Shown here piece by piece: positions 1-7,502 of a DNA stretch of 64,000 nt (positions within the stretch are counted from its first letter, which is position 1; the number at the start of each line of letters is the position of its first letter). Both the position numbers and the translations under genes were made by a program. The notes beneath the pieces are model-generated. The model worked only from the letters and a program-made list of their open reading frames with translations, was not told where the DNA came from and made no database searches. The stretch is from assembly GCA_017615275.1 (NCBI GenBank), contig JAGAAO010000092.1:1-64000 (forward strand). The letters run 5' to 3'. This stretch comes from Butyrivibrio sp. Its GTDB lineage: Bacteria; Bacillota; Clostridia; Lachnospirales; Lachnospiraceae.

Positions 1-23
1 CGTGGACTTTGTCTACAGTCTGA

Positions 24-230
24 AAGCTCAAAGAAGAGCTTGAATATTATAAGGGCAAAAAGTTTGCCGGAAGGCAGAAGCATGATGAACATTGGATGCG
101 CTCATATAACGACTTCGTGATTCAATATGAAAGCGGCATGACAATTATGGAGATTGTTGATAAGAGGAAAATCAGCCGTCGGACTGCTTACAGGTATAAG
201 GCGTACTATGAGGAACTTAAGAAGAAATAA
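24..230 (+). pseudogene. HTH-containing recombinase-like C-terminal fragment
   Basis: The frame ending in TAA at 228-230 is open back to a stop at 21-23 and has no start codon in a sensible place, so only the tail of a protein is visible. It encodes about 68 residues ending in a basic stretch. The segment GMTIMEIVDKRKISRRTAYRY... reads like the helix-turn-helix found at the C-terminus of Hin-type resolvases and related mobile-element proteins. The frame upstream (from position 2) is open until about position 43 and could be the earlier part of the same protein, joined by a frameshift near position 20, but the window edge prevents checking. It precedes a second element-like gene. Identity is uncertain. 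Confidence 0.35.
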
Positions 231-271
231 ATTGCAACCCCAAAATCATAAAAAGTAGTTGGAGGACAGAA

Positions 272-811
272 ATGGGGAGAAATGTGTATGTAATAAAGGA
301 TACAGACGGGAATAATATTGTCATGATTAATGACATAATTTTTAAAGGAAAGCGCGGAATAAAATGGAATGAAGTTGAAGAATATTTGAGAAGCTATGTT
401 GGGGATTTCTATACTATAGCTGATTCAAATGAGATAGTATACATTGGTTCAGATCTACCTGATGAATATGCGCACTCCGAATATACGCATATCTTAAAAG
501 GGGCGAATGAAAAAGCCAAAGCTAATGCAGCTCAGGGACTACCTGAACTCATTTATACGGCTACTAATGTGATGTTTACTGAGAATTTCAAATCAAAGCA
601 TCAAAAAGATGCAATGTATGGCTGGTATAAGTATGAATCAAGATTTGCTTTACCGATATTTGGAAGTGATGATGAAGTGGAAAGATACAATGTGTTTCAT
701 GTAGCGATGATTTTTAGGCATGCACAGGATGGAAAGAAATATCTTTATGACATTATGAACATAAAAAAAGAAACGAGCGACCTTTTCCAGTCTGAAGACT
801 TTACTCAGTAA
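272..811 (+). CDS. Hypothetical protein resembling a large-polyvalent-protein/phage-type domain
   Basis: A 179-residue soluble protein with no signal peptide or membrane segment. The start ATG lies 8 bases after GGAGGA. The N-terminal half (about residues 1-55) is not recognised. The second half, with YGWYKYESRFALPIF, VERYNVFHVAMIFRHAQDGK and LYDIMNIKKET, resembles a domain I associate with the C-termini of very large proteins of conjugative elements and phages in gut Firmicutes, where it sits beside toxin or methylase domains. Here it stands alone, next to a recombinase-like fragment, so it is probably cargo or debris of an integrated element. The family match is from memory and unverified. 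Function unknown. Confidence 0.6.
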   Translation: MGRNVYVIKDTDGNNIVMINDIIFKGKRGIKWNEVEEYLRSYVGDFYTIADSNEIVYIGSDLPDEYAHSEYTHILKGANEKAKANAAQGLPELIYTATNVMFTENFKSKHQKDAMYGWYKYESRFALPIFGSDDEVERYNVFHVAMIFRHAQDGKKYLYDIMNIKKETSDLFQSEDFTQ

Positions 812-983
812 AAAACCCATTTCTTAATCCTTATCTTAAATAGATTTGTGTTGGTTGTCAACAATAAAATTGAAGGGGGTATATTTTAAATTGGTGTTAA
901 GATTTACTGACATACAACAAAACTCTCTATCAGCAGGTAAAAAGCAATATCAAAAAGTATAAGCCTATTATAAAAACGCTATT

Positions 984-1006
984 GAAGAACGTGCCCCTTG
1001 TTCTTC
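984..1006. repeat. Small perfect inverted repeat in an intergenic gap
   Basis: GAAGAAC and GTTCTTC, 7 bp each, are separated by 9 bases. No run of T follows on the plus strand, so it is not a clear terminator. The rest of 812-1093 is AT-rich and holds no gene I can support. Confidence 0.3.
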
Positions 1007-1093
1007 CGTAAAAAGGTACTATATAATCTCCAACATATCTGTGTTAATTTGTAAATATAGAAGCATATAACCAATATATGAAAGGAGATCGTC

Positions 1094-1576
1094 ATGAAGA
1101 ATATAAGGGTGGTTTTGCTCGGAGAGCTGATACTTTTCATAGGCATTTTTATATTAAATATTCTTTTTGCGAATTGCGATGCCTCTTATATAGCATATTT
1201 TATAAATGTGCCTTCGTTTTTACTTATAGTACTGGTTCTGATTCCCGGACTTATTATCATGGGAGAATGGAAAGATTTCAAAAAAGCTTTTTCGATTGGT
1301 ATTAAGTCATATAGTCTTCTTGAACTCAAAAACATCATTGGAGCAGTTGGCGCAGCACAGAAACTGACAATATATGGCGCGCTTTTTGCAACTATCATGT
1401 CTGTTGTGCGTGTGCTGGGAACGGTGGATAATCCGTCTGTAATAGGACGTAATTTTGCAGTATGTTGTCTTGCAGGATTCTATGCATTGATTATTGAGTT
1501 TTTTTTACTGCCGCTCAGACTGAACGCGGAACGTAAAATGAATGAAGAAATGGATATGGGAGATGACGAAGATTGA
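1094..1576 (+). CDS. MotA/TolQ-like small membrane protein
   Basis: A 160-residue protein with four predicted membrane segments, at about residues 7-27, 33-53, 89-108 and 121-143. The segment LVLIPGLIIMGEWKDFKKAF followed by LELKNIIGAVGAAQKL resembles the MotA/ExbB-type fold, in which a cytoplasmic stretch lies between helix pairs. It lacks a recognisable MotB or ExbD partner nearby and is much shorter than MotA (about 260 residues), so it is unlikely to be a flagellar stator. The start follows AAAGGAGA at a normal distance. Its tail overlaps the next gene, an isolated HTH protein, so the two are probably co-translated and the HTH protein may respond to the membrane protein. The role is unknown. 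Confidence 0.6.
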   Translation: MKNIRVVLLGELILFIGIFILNILFANCDASYIAYFINVPSFLLIVLVLIPGLIIMGEWKDFKKAFSIGIKSYSLLELKNIIGAVGAAQKLTIYGALFATIMSVVRVLGTVDNPSVIGRNFAVCCLAGFYALIIEFFLLPLRLNAERKMNEEMDMGDDED

Positions 1577-1799
1577 GATAACAAAAGAACATTATTTCAA
1601 TGTTGCCCGGAAATATGGCTTAACGAAACGTGAGCTCGAGTTGGGCTTTCTAAAGGTGTCAGGATTTACAAACAGAAGAATAGCCTATATGTTTGGAATT
1701 TCAGAACAGACTGTCAAAAACCATTTTACTCATATTTATGAAAAGGCATGGGTTCCGGGACGAAAAGAGTTTCAGGAACTGTTCTTAAAAGATGAATAA
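1542..1799 (+). CDS. Stand-alone LuxR-type helix-turn-helix protein
   Basis: A short DNA-binding protein of 85 residues, or 78 if the internal ATG at 1563 is used. The HTH reads LTKRELELGFLKVSGFTNRRIAYMF then GISEQTVKNHFTHIYEK, the usual GerE/LuxR pattern of E-x-E, N-x-x-I-A and S-x-x-T-V-K-x-H. There is no receiver or sensor domain. It overlaps the end of the MotA-like gene by 35 bases, or by 14 with the later start. Neither start has an ideal ribosome binding site, which suggests translational coupling. It probably regulates its own operon or nearby genes. The start is uncertain; the family is clear. Confidence 0.75.
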   Translation: MKKWIWEMTKIEITKEHYFNVARKYGLTKRELELGFLKVSGFTNRRIAYMFGISEQTVKNHFTHIYEKAWVPGRKEFQELFLKDE

Positions 1800-1854
1800 T
1801 ATATAATAGAATGCAGGTAGATGAAGTGCAGAAAAAATTCACGGAGGAAAAATT

Positions 1855-2709
1855 TTGAAGGTCGTACTTGCAGGTGCATACGGGAATCTTGGTGCAGATG
1901 TATTTAGGGAACTTATTAAAGCCGGCCATGAGGTGGTAGCTTTGGGCAGGTCGCAGCGCGATATAGGCGTTGATTCAGGCTACATATATAAAAAGATTGA
2001 TATTTCAGATCCGGATACCTTAAAAGGAGTTTGTGACGGAGCGGATGCAGTGATCACAACTGTCGGACTTACTAAAGGATCGGCGGTGGTCACCAATTAC
2101 GACATAGATTATCAGGGAAATCTTAATCTTCTGAAGGAAGCCCAAAAATCAAATGTAAAGCATTTTATATACATATCTGTACTGAAGGCGGATGCTGCCC
2201 CTGATGTGCCGATGCTTCATGCCAAGTATCTCTTTGAAAATGAGCTGAAGAAAAGCGGAATCACTTATGTGATCCATCGTCCTACGGGATATTTTTATGA
2301 CATAATAAAAGTGTTCAAACCAATGATTGAAAAGGGCAAAGTCACTCTTCTGGGTAAAAATCCGGTTCATGCAAATGTAATATCTACAGAGGATCTTGCA
2401 GAGTTTATTGTAAAACACATCATGGATGAGAACACCACTTATAATGTAGGGGGAAAAGAAACATATTCCTATGAGGAGATAGCAAATATGTGCTTTCAGG
2501 CAGCCGGAAAGACCGCCAATATCTCAAGGGCGCCTCGGTGGCTTTTTGATGTGCTGGCTTTTGTGAACAGATTAAAGAAAAATGGTAAAGAAGCAGTCAT
2601 CCGCTTCTCGAAATGGACTCTTTCAGAGGAGATGGTTGGCGATACAAAGTACGGAGAAATGAGTTTTGCGCGGTATATTAAGGAGTCATTTAATCAAGAA
2701 GAATCTTAG
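1855..2709 (+). CDS. NAD(P)-binding atypical SDR/NmrA-like oxidoreductase
   Basis: A 284-residue cytoplasmic protein beginning with TTG, placed 5 bases after GGAGGAAAA. The N-terminus MKVVLAGAYGNLGADVF carries the G-x-x-G-x-x-G dinucleotide-binding loop of a Rossmann fold, followed by an aspartate-containing strand (KKIDISD) and ADAVITTVG. VKHFIYISVLKAD and a lone tyrosine further on are typical of atypical short-chain dehydrogenases that often lack the full YxxxK site. The family includes NmrA-like redox sensors and nucleoside-diphosphate-sugar epimerase relatives. The substrate cannot be told. It is followed 47 bases later by an EFR1 flavodoxin/ferredoxin gene on the same strand, so both may serve redox reactions. 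Confidence 0.8.
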   Translation: MKVVLAGAYGNLGADVFRELIKAGHEVVALGRSQRDIGVDSGYIYKKIDISDPDTLKGVCDGADAVITTVGLTKGSAVVTNYDIDYQGNLNLLKEAQKSNVKHFIYISVLKADAAPDVPMLHAKYLFENELKKSGITYVIHRPTGYFYDIIKVFKPMIEKGKVTLLGKNPVHANVISTEDLAEFIVKHIMDENTTYNVGGKETYSYEEIANMCFQAAGKTANISRAPRWLFDVLAFVNRLKKNGKEAVIRFSKWTLSEEMVGDTKYGEMSFARYIKESFNQEES

Positions 2710-2756
2710 GATATAATATATTCGATTACTAATGTTTCAAATAGAAAGTTATAGAA

Positions 2757-3527
2757 ATGGTTTTATTTTTTAGTGGTACAGGCAACAGTAAGTTTGTTGC
2801 ACAGAAAGTAGCAGAAATCTTGAATGATGAAGCTCGTGACATATCAGATTATCTGAAAAGAAAACAGATTCCTGATTTTACGGAAGATGGAGTCTACGTT
2901 TTTGTGGCGCCGTCCTATGTATCGGCACCTGCAAGAGCAATGATCGATTTTATAGATCAGGCAACATTTCCTGAAGGAATAAAAGTATATTTTTTAATTA
3001 CATGTGTTGCATCCATGGGAGTATCTCCTGAAGTTGCAAAGAGACTTTCCGAGAAAAAAGGTTTTAAATACATGGGTTCTGCCCAGATCGATATGCCGCA
3101 GAATTACATTATATATTTCAAGACCAAGGAAGCGGATGAGAATTTTAAGATTATAAATAACGCTATTCCACAGATTGAAAACGTGGCTATTCAGATCAAA
3201 AAAGGTGAGAAATTCAAAGAAAAAAATAATAGACGTTTAGAGCTTCTTTTCACAGATCTTGTTGGGGACTTGTATTATAAGTTCTTTATGAAGACAAAGA
3301 AGTTCACTGTTTCCGATGAGTGCATTTCTTGCGGAAAATGTGCAGTTGTCTGCCCGTTTGGAAACATTAAAGTCGAAGCGGGAAAGCCGGTATGGGGAGA
3401 TGAATGTACCCACTGCATGGGATGTATCAATTCTTGTCCCAAGGAGGCGATTGAATACGGAAAGGGTACAGTTGGTAAGCCGCGTTATCCGGGGCCTTTT
3501 GACACATTAAAAAAAGCGAAGAAATAA
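2757..3527 (+). CDS. EFR1 family flavodoxin-ferredoxin fusion protein
   Basis: A 256-residue protein. Residues 1-140 are a flavodoxin-like domain with the FMN phosphate loop FSGTGNS at the N-terminus. The C-terminal third carries two 4Fe-4S motifs, CISCGKCAVVCPFG and CTHCMGCINSCPKEA, about 185-235. Such fusions (EFR1 family) are common in anaerobic Firmicutes and are thought to pass electrons between a flavin and ferredoxin clusters; physiological partners are mostly unknown. There is no strong ribosome binding site (ATAGAA before ATG), so expression may be low or the start may be fed by upstream translation. A terminator follows at 3702. Confidence 0.88.
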   Translation: MVLFFSGTGNSKFVAQKVAEILNDEARDISDYLKRKQIPDFTEDGVYVFVAPSYVSAPARAMIDFIDQATFPEGIKVYFLITCVASMGVSPEVAKRLSEKKGFKYMGSAQIDMPQNYIIYFKTKEADENFKIINNAIPQIENVAIQIKKGEKFKEKNNRRLELLFTDLVGDLYYKFFMKTKKFTVSDECISCGKCAVVCPFGNIKVEAGKPVWGDECTHCMGCINSCPKEAIEYGKGTVGKPRYPGPFDTLKKAKK

Positions 3528-3701
3528 AACAAATTCAACGGATGGTTGTTATTCCAGATTGGATGTGTTATATTCAACTGAGAAAAATACTAAAGAAAGC
3601 GAGGTAATCAATAATGCGTGTGAGAAAAACAGAGATTGTAATTGAATATAGTATGATGACCTCGGTTTGTGTATTTTAATTTTATTCAAAGTGATTATTG
3701 A

Positions 3702-3728
3702 CCGTGGTATTTTTGCCACGGTTTTTCT
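3702..3728 (+). terminator. Rho-independent terminator after the EFR1 gene
   Basis: CCGTGG and CCACGG form a 6-bp stem with an 8-base loop, followed by TTTTTC. It separates the EFR1 gene from rsgA. Confidence 0.75.
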
Positions 3729-3805
3729 TTGCCTTTTCAGGCTAAAATTCCATTCTTAGAGGTCTCCATACTTGTTGGTTTGAAACTATTTAGTTAAAGG
3801 AGACA

Positions 3806-4789
3806 ATGAAATTGAATAATATTGAACAGAACAAAATCGGAAGAATTTCTGAAGTTAGAAAAAACAGCTTTATGATCAAGTTTCAGGGACAGGATATTCC
3901 CGGAAAACTAAAAGGATTTTTTTATGAAGAGAGTGCGGATAAATTGCCGGTAGTGGGGGATTATGTAAGCTTTTCGTATAACCCTTACGGAGATTCCGTT
4001 ATTCATGAAGTTAAGGAAAGAAAAAGCTTTCTGCAAAGACCGGACCAGTCTAAAACAGGTGTGATGCAGTATATGGTCGCAAATGCAGACTATGTTTTTA
4101 TAGTCACTTCTTTAAACGAGGATTACAGCTATAACAGGATTGCACGATATGTAAGTGTGGTGCTTCAAGGGCATGCAACTCCTGTTGTTATCCTTACAAA
4201 ATCTGATCTTTGCAACAATGTAGGAAGGTATCTGCGAGAAGTAGAGAATATTGCAGATGGAGTGAAGGTTCATGCTATTTCAGCATTATATGAAATAGGT
4301 TTGGATGAGTTGGAGGAATATCTTCAGCCCGGGAAAACAATATGTCTTATGGGTTCATCAGGTGCGGGAAAATCAACACTTATAAACGCATTATGCAATC
4401 AGGAGATAATGAAGACTTCTGCTATCAGGGAATCCGATGATACCGGACGTCACACAACCACCCACAGACAGCTTATCGAACTTGAAAATGGAATTTCGAT
4501 CATCGACACTCCCGGGATGCGTGAGCTTGGAATGGCTGAGGCCAAAGAAGGAATCGATAACACATTTTCTGATATTGTCGAGCTGGAATGCAGATGTAAA
4601 TTCAGTAATTGCCGTCATGACACAGAGCCCGGATGTGCAGTAAAGGCTGCCATAGAAAGCGGAGAACTGTCGATGGAAAGATTCCGCCTTTATCAGAATC
4701 TTGGTAAGGAAAACACCAATAATTACGCCAAGAAAAAAGAGATTTCCAAGTGGGCAAAGGCATATAAAAAGAATAAATTTCAGAGATGA
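3806..4789 (+). CDS. rsgA: Ribosome small subunit-dependent GTPase A
   Basis: A 327-residue GTPase that helps late 30S subunit maturation. It shows the circular permutation typical of the family: G4 (TKSD, residues 131-134) precedes the P-loop GSSGAGKST (183-191) and G3 DTPG (about 234-237). An OB-fold occupies the first 70 residues. The C-terminal zinc knuckle is seen as ECRCKFSNCRHDTEPGCAV, with three cysteines and one histidine. The start ATG follows AAAGGAGA. Length is close to the usual 290-330. It appears to be a single-gene unit, with a terminator upstream and the promoter of the next gene 15 bases downstream. Confidence 0.95.
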   Translation: MKLNNIEQNKIGRISEVRKNSFMIKFQGQDIPGKLKGFFYEESADKLPVVGDYVSFSYNPYGDSVIHEVKERKSFLQRPDQSKTGVMQYMVANADYVFIVTSLNEDYSYNRIARYVSVVLQGHATPVVILTKSDLCNNVGRYLREVENIADGVKVHAISALYEIGLDELEEYLQPGKTICLMGSSGAGKSTLINALCNQEIMKTSAIRESDDTGRHTTTHRQLIELENGISIIDTPGMRELGMAEAKEGIDNTFSDIVELECRCKFSNCRHDTEPGCAVKAAIESGELSMERFRLYQNLGKENTNNYAKKKEISKWAKAYKKNKFQR

Positions 4790-4804
4790 TCTTCCGGAAG
4801 AACC

Positions 4805-4833
4805 TTGACAAAAATACGCTCATAAAATATAGT
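4805..4833 (+). promoter_or_regulatory. Sigma-A-type promoter of the trmB-like/lysA operon
   Basis: A perfect -35 TTGACA (4805-4810), a 17-bp spacer and a -10 TATAGT (4828-4833). The start codon of the regulator gene is 36 bases downstream of the -10. Confidence 0.85.
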
Positions 4834-4853
4834 AGTACAAAATAATACTACTA
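4830..4853. promoter_or_regulatory. Palindromic operator overlapping the -10 box
   Basis: TAGTAGTA and TACTACTA form a perfect 8-bp inverted repeat around an 8-base AT-rich spacer. The left arm shares the last four bases of the -10 hexamer, and the right arm covers the expected start point, an arrangement expected for repression. The first gene downstream is a TrmB-type DNA-binding protein, so autorepression together with lysA is the simplest reading. This is inference from position and symmetry. Confidence 0.65.
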
Positions 4854-4869
4854 ATTTTGAGAGGCGAAT

Positions 4870-5553
4870 ATGCTGGAAAGATTTGGTCTTACGAAACAGG
4901 AAATCGTGGTATACAACCAGATGAGTGTAGTGAATGGGAAAACGGGATACATGATCGCCAAGGATATCAATATGTCCAGATCCAACGTGTATCCGCTGCT
5001 ATCAAGTCTGGTGAAAAAAGGCGCGATTATTTATGAGGATGGGGAATCCAGAAAATACTACAGAGTAAAGCCTGAGGAGTTTTTTAATAACTACATAGCG
5101 GGACTTGAAAAGATAAAGGATGAACTCATCGAAGAACTGAAAGAAGATGATAAACCGCATGATGGTTACTTTACGATAGCGGGAGAAACAAATATCCGCA
5201 ATAAAATGGTCTCACTTGTGGATAACGTAGCGGAAAGAGTTTACGTTTGTGGAAAAAAGGAAGAAATCTTTTTCCTAAATACGAATTTTAAAACTCTCTG
5301 CGAACAGGGGAAAAAAGTCGTAGTCATCACTGATGATATAAAAGGTTGGAATGACCGCATTCTTTTATATAAGTCGAACCACGAAATTTTGCAGGTGGGA
5401 CTTATCGCCGATTCGACAAGTGCTATGGTTGGCAATATAAAGGGCGCGGGCACAAGCTGTCTTTTTTCCGCAAATAAGAATTTTGTGATCTCATACAAAA
5501 TGAATCTGAAGAATGAGATTGAAATAACAGAAATGAAAAGAAAGAGGAGTTAA
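4870..5553 (+). CDS. TrmB-family transcriptional regulator
   Basis: A 227-residue protein. Residues 5-70 form a winged helix of the TrmB/Sugar-specific regulator type: LTKQEIVVYNQMSV, GYMIAKDINMSRSNVYPLLSSLVKKG and YRVKPEEFF. A short helical linker rich in E and K follows, then an effector-like domain (about 105-220). The gene sits behind a promoter with a palindrome and ends one base before the ATG of lysA, whose GGAG lies inside this gene. Tight coupling suggests it controls lysine or diaminopimelate supply, which is unusual since characterised TrmB proteins mainly sense sugars. The ligand is unknown. The start follows GAGAGGCGAAT. Confidence 0.8.
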   Translation: MLERFGLTKQEIVVYNQMSVVNGKTGYMIAKDINMSRSNVYPLLSSLVKKGAIIYEDGESRKYYRVKPEEFFNNYIAGLEKIKDELIEELKEDDKPHDGYFTIAGETNIRNKMVSLVDNVAERVYVCGKKEEIFFLNTNFKTLCEQGKKVVVITDDIKGWNDRILLYKSNHEILQVGLIADSTSAMVGNIKGAGTSCLFSANKNFVISYKMNLKNEIEITEMKRKRS

Positions 5554-5554
5554 T

Positions 5555-6766
5555 ATGTTTTTAAGTGATGAAAAAGTATTTGAGCTGATCAAAAAGTACG
5601 GCAGCCCTTTGTATGTCTATGATGAGAAAATACTTAGAAAAAGCTGCAAAGAAATGCACGATCTGCTCCCCGGTAAAAATCTCAGAGTAAACTATTCCGC
5701 AAAGGCAAACAGCAATATTGAGCTGTTAAAGATTGTAAGAGATGAAGATATTGATGTTGATGCAATGTCACCGGGAGAGATATATTTGCAGAAGCTGGCA
5801 GGCTACAGTTCGGATAAGATTTTTTATATCGGAAACAATGTCTCCAAGGAGGAGATGCAGTACGCCATTGATGAAAATGTTTTGGTAAGCGTTGATTCTC
5901 TTTCACAGCTTGAATCTTTCGGACAGATTAATCCCGGAGGAAATGTTGCGGTCAGATTCAATCCCGGAATCGGAACAGGTCATCATGCGAAGGTTGTTAC
6001 AGCAGGGAAAAAGACAAAGTTCGGAGTGCAGAAGGATTTTGTTCCGCAGGTAAAAGAGTTGCTTAAAAAGTATGATCTCAACCTCGTCGGAATCGATCAG
6101 CATATCGGTTCGTTATTCCTTGAATCGGACTCTTATATCAAGGGTGTTGAATCACTTCTTGAAATTGCTGCGCAGTTTCCGGGACTTAAATTCATTGACA
6201 TGGGTGGCGGATTCGGAGTGCCTTACCATGAGGGAGAAGGAAGGCTTGATCTTAAGGAATTGTCAGATAAGCTTGATAAAGTCTTGGATAAGTTCCTTGC
6301 TGATTATGACAATAAAGATGTTTTATTTAAAATTGAGCCGGGGCGTTATATTCCTGCTGAATGCGGCGTGCTACTCGGAGAGGTTTATTCGGTAAAGGAC
6401 AACTACGGAACAACATATGTCGGAACAGATCTGGGATTCAATGTTCTGATGAGACCTGTCCTGTATGATTCATACCATGCGGTAACTATTGTGAAAGCAA
6501 ATGCCGGTGAAGATGGGGAAGAAGTGGCAACAATCGTCGGAAATATCTGTGAGTCGGGAGATATTATTGCAAGCGACAGACAGATGAAGAAAGTAAGTGT
6601 CGGCGATGTTGTAGCTGTAGGAAATGCCGGAGCGTACGGATTTGCAATGAGCTCAAATTATAACTGCAGGTTGAAACCCGCAGAGGTACTTATTGATAAA
6701 GACGGATGCGACAGACTGATCAGAAGAAGAGATACGTTCGAAGATCTTATCAGGAACTTTGTATAA
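5555..6766 (+). CDS. lysA: Diaminopimelate decarboxylase
   Basis: A 403-residue PLP enzyme of fold type III that decarboxylates meso-diaminopimelate to L-lysine in the cytoplasm. The PLP lysine is in YSAKANSN (K50). Other family marks are HIGSLF, GGGFGVPY for the phosphate, EPGRYI, and the active-site CESGDI, with NAGAYGFAMSSNY near the C-terminus. The length is slightly short for LysA (about 415-430) but complete. Related decarboxylases for arginine or carboxynorspermidine share these motifs, yet CESGD and overall layout favour LysA. It is translationally coupled to the upstream TrmB-type regulator and ends at a strong terminator. Confidence 0.92.
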   Translation: MFLSDEKVFELIKKYGSPLYVYDEKILRKSCKEMHDLLPGKNLRVNYSAKANSNIELLKIVRDEDIDVDAMSPGEIYLQKLAGYSSDKIFYIGNNVSKEEMQYAIDENVLVSVDSLSQLESFGQINPGGNVAVRFNPGIGTGHHAKVVTAGKKTKFGVQKDFVPQVKELLKKYDLNLVGIDQHIGSLFLESDSYIKGVESLLEIAAQFPGLKFIDMGGGFGVPYHEGEGRLDLKELSDKLDKVLDKFLADYDNKDVLFKIEPGRYIPAECGVLLGEVYSVKDNYGTTYVGTDLGFNVLMRPVLYDSYHAVTIVKANAGEDGEEVATIVGNICESGDIIASDRQMKKVSVGDVVAVGNAGAYGFAMSSNYNCRLKPAEVLIDKDGCDRLIRRRDTFEDLIRNFV

Positions 6767-6774
6767 CTACAGAA

Positions 6775-6809
6775 AAAGCCTTGGCAATCATCATGCCAAG
6801 GCTTTCTTT
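6775..6809. terminator. Bidirectional terminator shared by lysA and the convergent gene
   Basis: A perfect 12-bp stem (arms 6775-6786 and 6794-6805) with a 7-base loop. On the plus strand it is followed by CTTTA after TTT, and on the minus strand by TTTTTC. The right arm also encodes the last residues of the convergent minus-strand gene, which stops at 6791. Confidence 0.85.
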
Positions 6810-7285
6810 ATCTGCGTAGTATAGAATATGGTTGCAGTTGTGATAAGTGCGATCACACTTATTATTTCCGTTATCAGTTCGACAGGAACAGCTTTTTGTG
6901 GGAGGGGGTCGGTCTCCATTACTATTCCGCAAAAAGCACATCTCTTTGTTCTTTCACCGGTATGCGTGAAAGTAGGTTCCTTTGTGATTTCCCAATTGTC
7001 GGGAATATGCTGAAGTTTGGGAATCTCTTCAGAATAAGTATCACCATCTACGTTTGTAAATATCACGATGCCTGCTTCTGTGCAAGTGGGATCTTTCTCG
7101 ATTGCATAAGTATACGTGCGGTTGCTTTCGGTTTTGGATTCGTTTGAAGGTTCTTCTGATGATGAAGTGACTGTTTGACTATCAGATAATTCTGCATGAA
7201 CAGCAATACTATTTCCAACAAAACTTCCAAATACAATAAAAACAGATACAATAAAGCCTAATTTTCTTCCGGTAAAATAATACAT
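6791..7285 (-). CDS. Secreted, C-terminally anchored protein with a cysteine-paired surface repeat
   Basis: The start chosen is the ATG at 7285, which follows GAGGTG at 7 bases; an upstream in-frame start lacks a site. The product has 164 residues: a signal peptide (LGFIVSVFIVFGSFVGNSIAVHA), an S/E/T-rich linker, a domain of about 70 residues, and a C-terminal membrane helix (ELITEIISVIALITTATIF). The domain, with DPTCTEAGIVIF, IPKLQHIPDNWEITKEPTFTHTGERTKRCAFCGIV, matches a short repeat common in surface proteins of gut Firmicutes, usually with CxxC pairs. It points toward the cell exterior, anchored at both ends or at the C-terminus after cleavage. Function unknown. Convergent with lysA. Confidence 0.7.
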   Translation of the reverse strand: MYYFTGRKLGFIVSVFIVFGSFVGNSIAVHAELSDSQTVTSSSEEPSNESKTESNRTYTYAIEKDPTCTEAGIVIFTNVDGDTYSEEIPKLQHIPDNWEITKEPTFTHTGERTKRCAFCGIVMETDPLPQKAVPVELITEIISVIALITTATIFYTTQIKKALA

Positions 7286-7305
7286 TTTTATGCACCTCGT
7301 AGATG

Positions 7306-7335
7306 ATAATACTCCATATACAGTGCATATTTCAA
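7306..7335 (-). promoter_or_regulatory. Predicted promoter of the minus-strand secreted protein
   Basis: Reading the minus strand, TTGAAA (7335-7330), an 18-base spacer and TATTAT (7311-7306) lie just upstream of the GAGGTG ribosome site. Confidence 0.5.
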
Positions 7336-7427
7336 CCAAAATCTATTAATATTTATAAAAAAACATCTATCAATTATCTTTGTGCGACAAATATCTCAGA
7401 CAGCATCTTATATTTTTGCCTAAAATT

Positions 7428-7456
7428 TTGACACGGATGACGGAAAAGATTATACT
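7428..7456 (+). promoter_or_regulatory. Promoter of the lipoprotein operon
   Basis: TTGACA (7428-7433), 17 bases, TATACT (7451-7456). The first ATG with a good ribosome site is at 7503. Confidence 0.75.
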
Positions 7457-7502
7457 GTACTAATAGGACTAATACACTATGAGTTATATGGGAGAAGTAA
7501 TT

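Noticed and set aside
1094..1576. Flagellar stator MotA
   Set aside because: Too short, no MotB partner and no flagellar genes nearby; only fold-level similarity is claimed.
3614..3679. Tiny open frame of 21 codons with a GAGG-like site
   Set aside because: Too short to support, with no recognisable product or conservation visible from this sequence alone.
4789..4870. Lysine riboswitch (L-box) before the trmB-lysA operon
   Set aside because: The gap is only about 80 bases and holds a promoter and palindrome; there is no room for the aptamer and no match to its conserved blocks.
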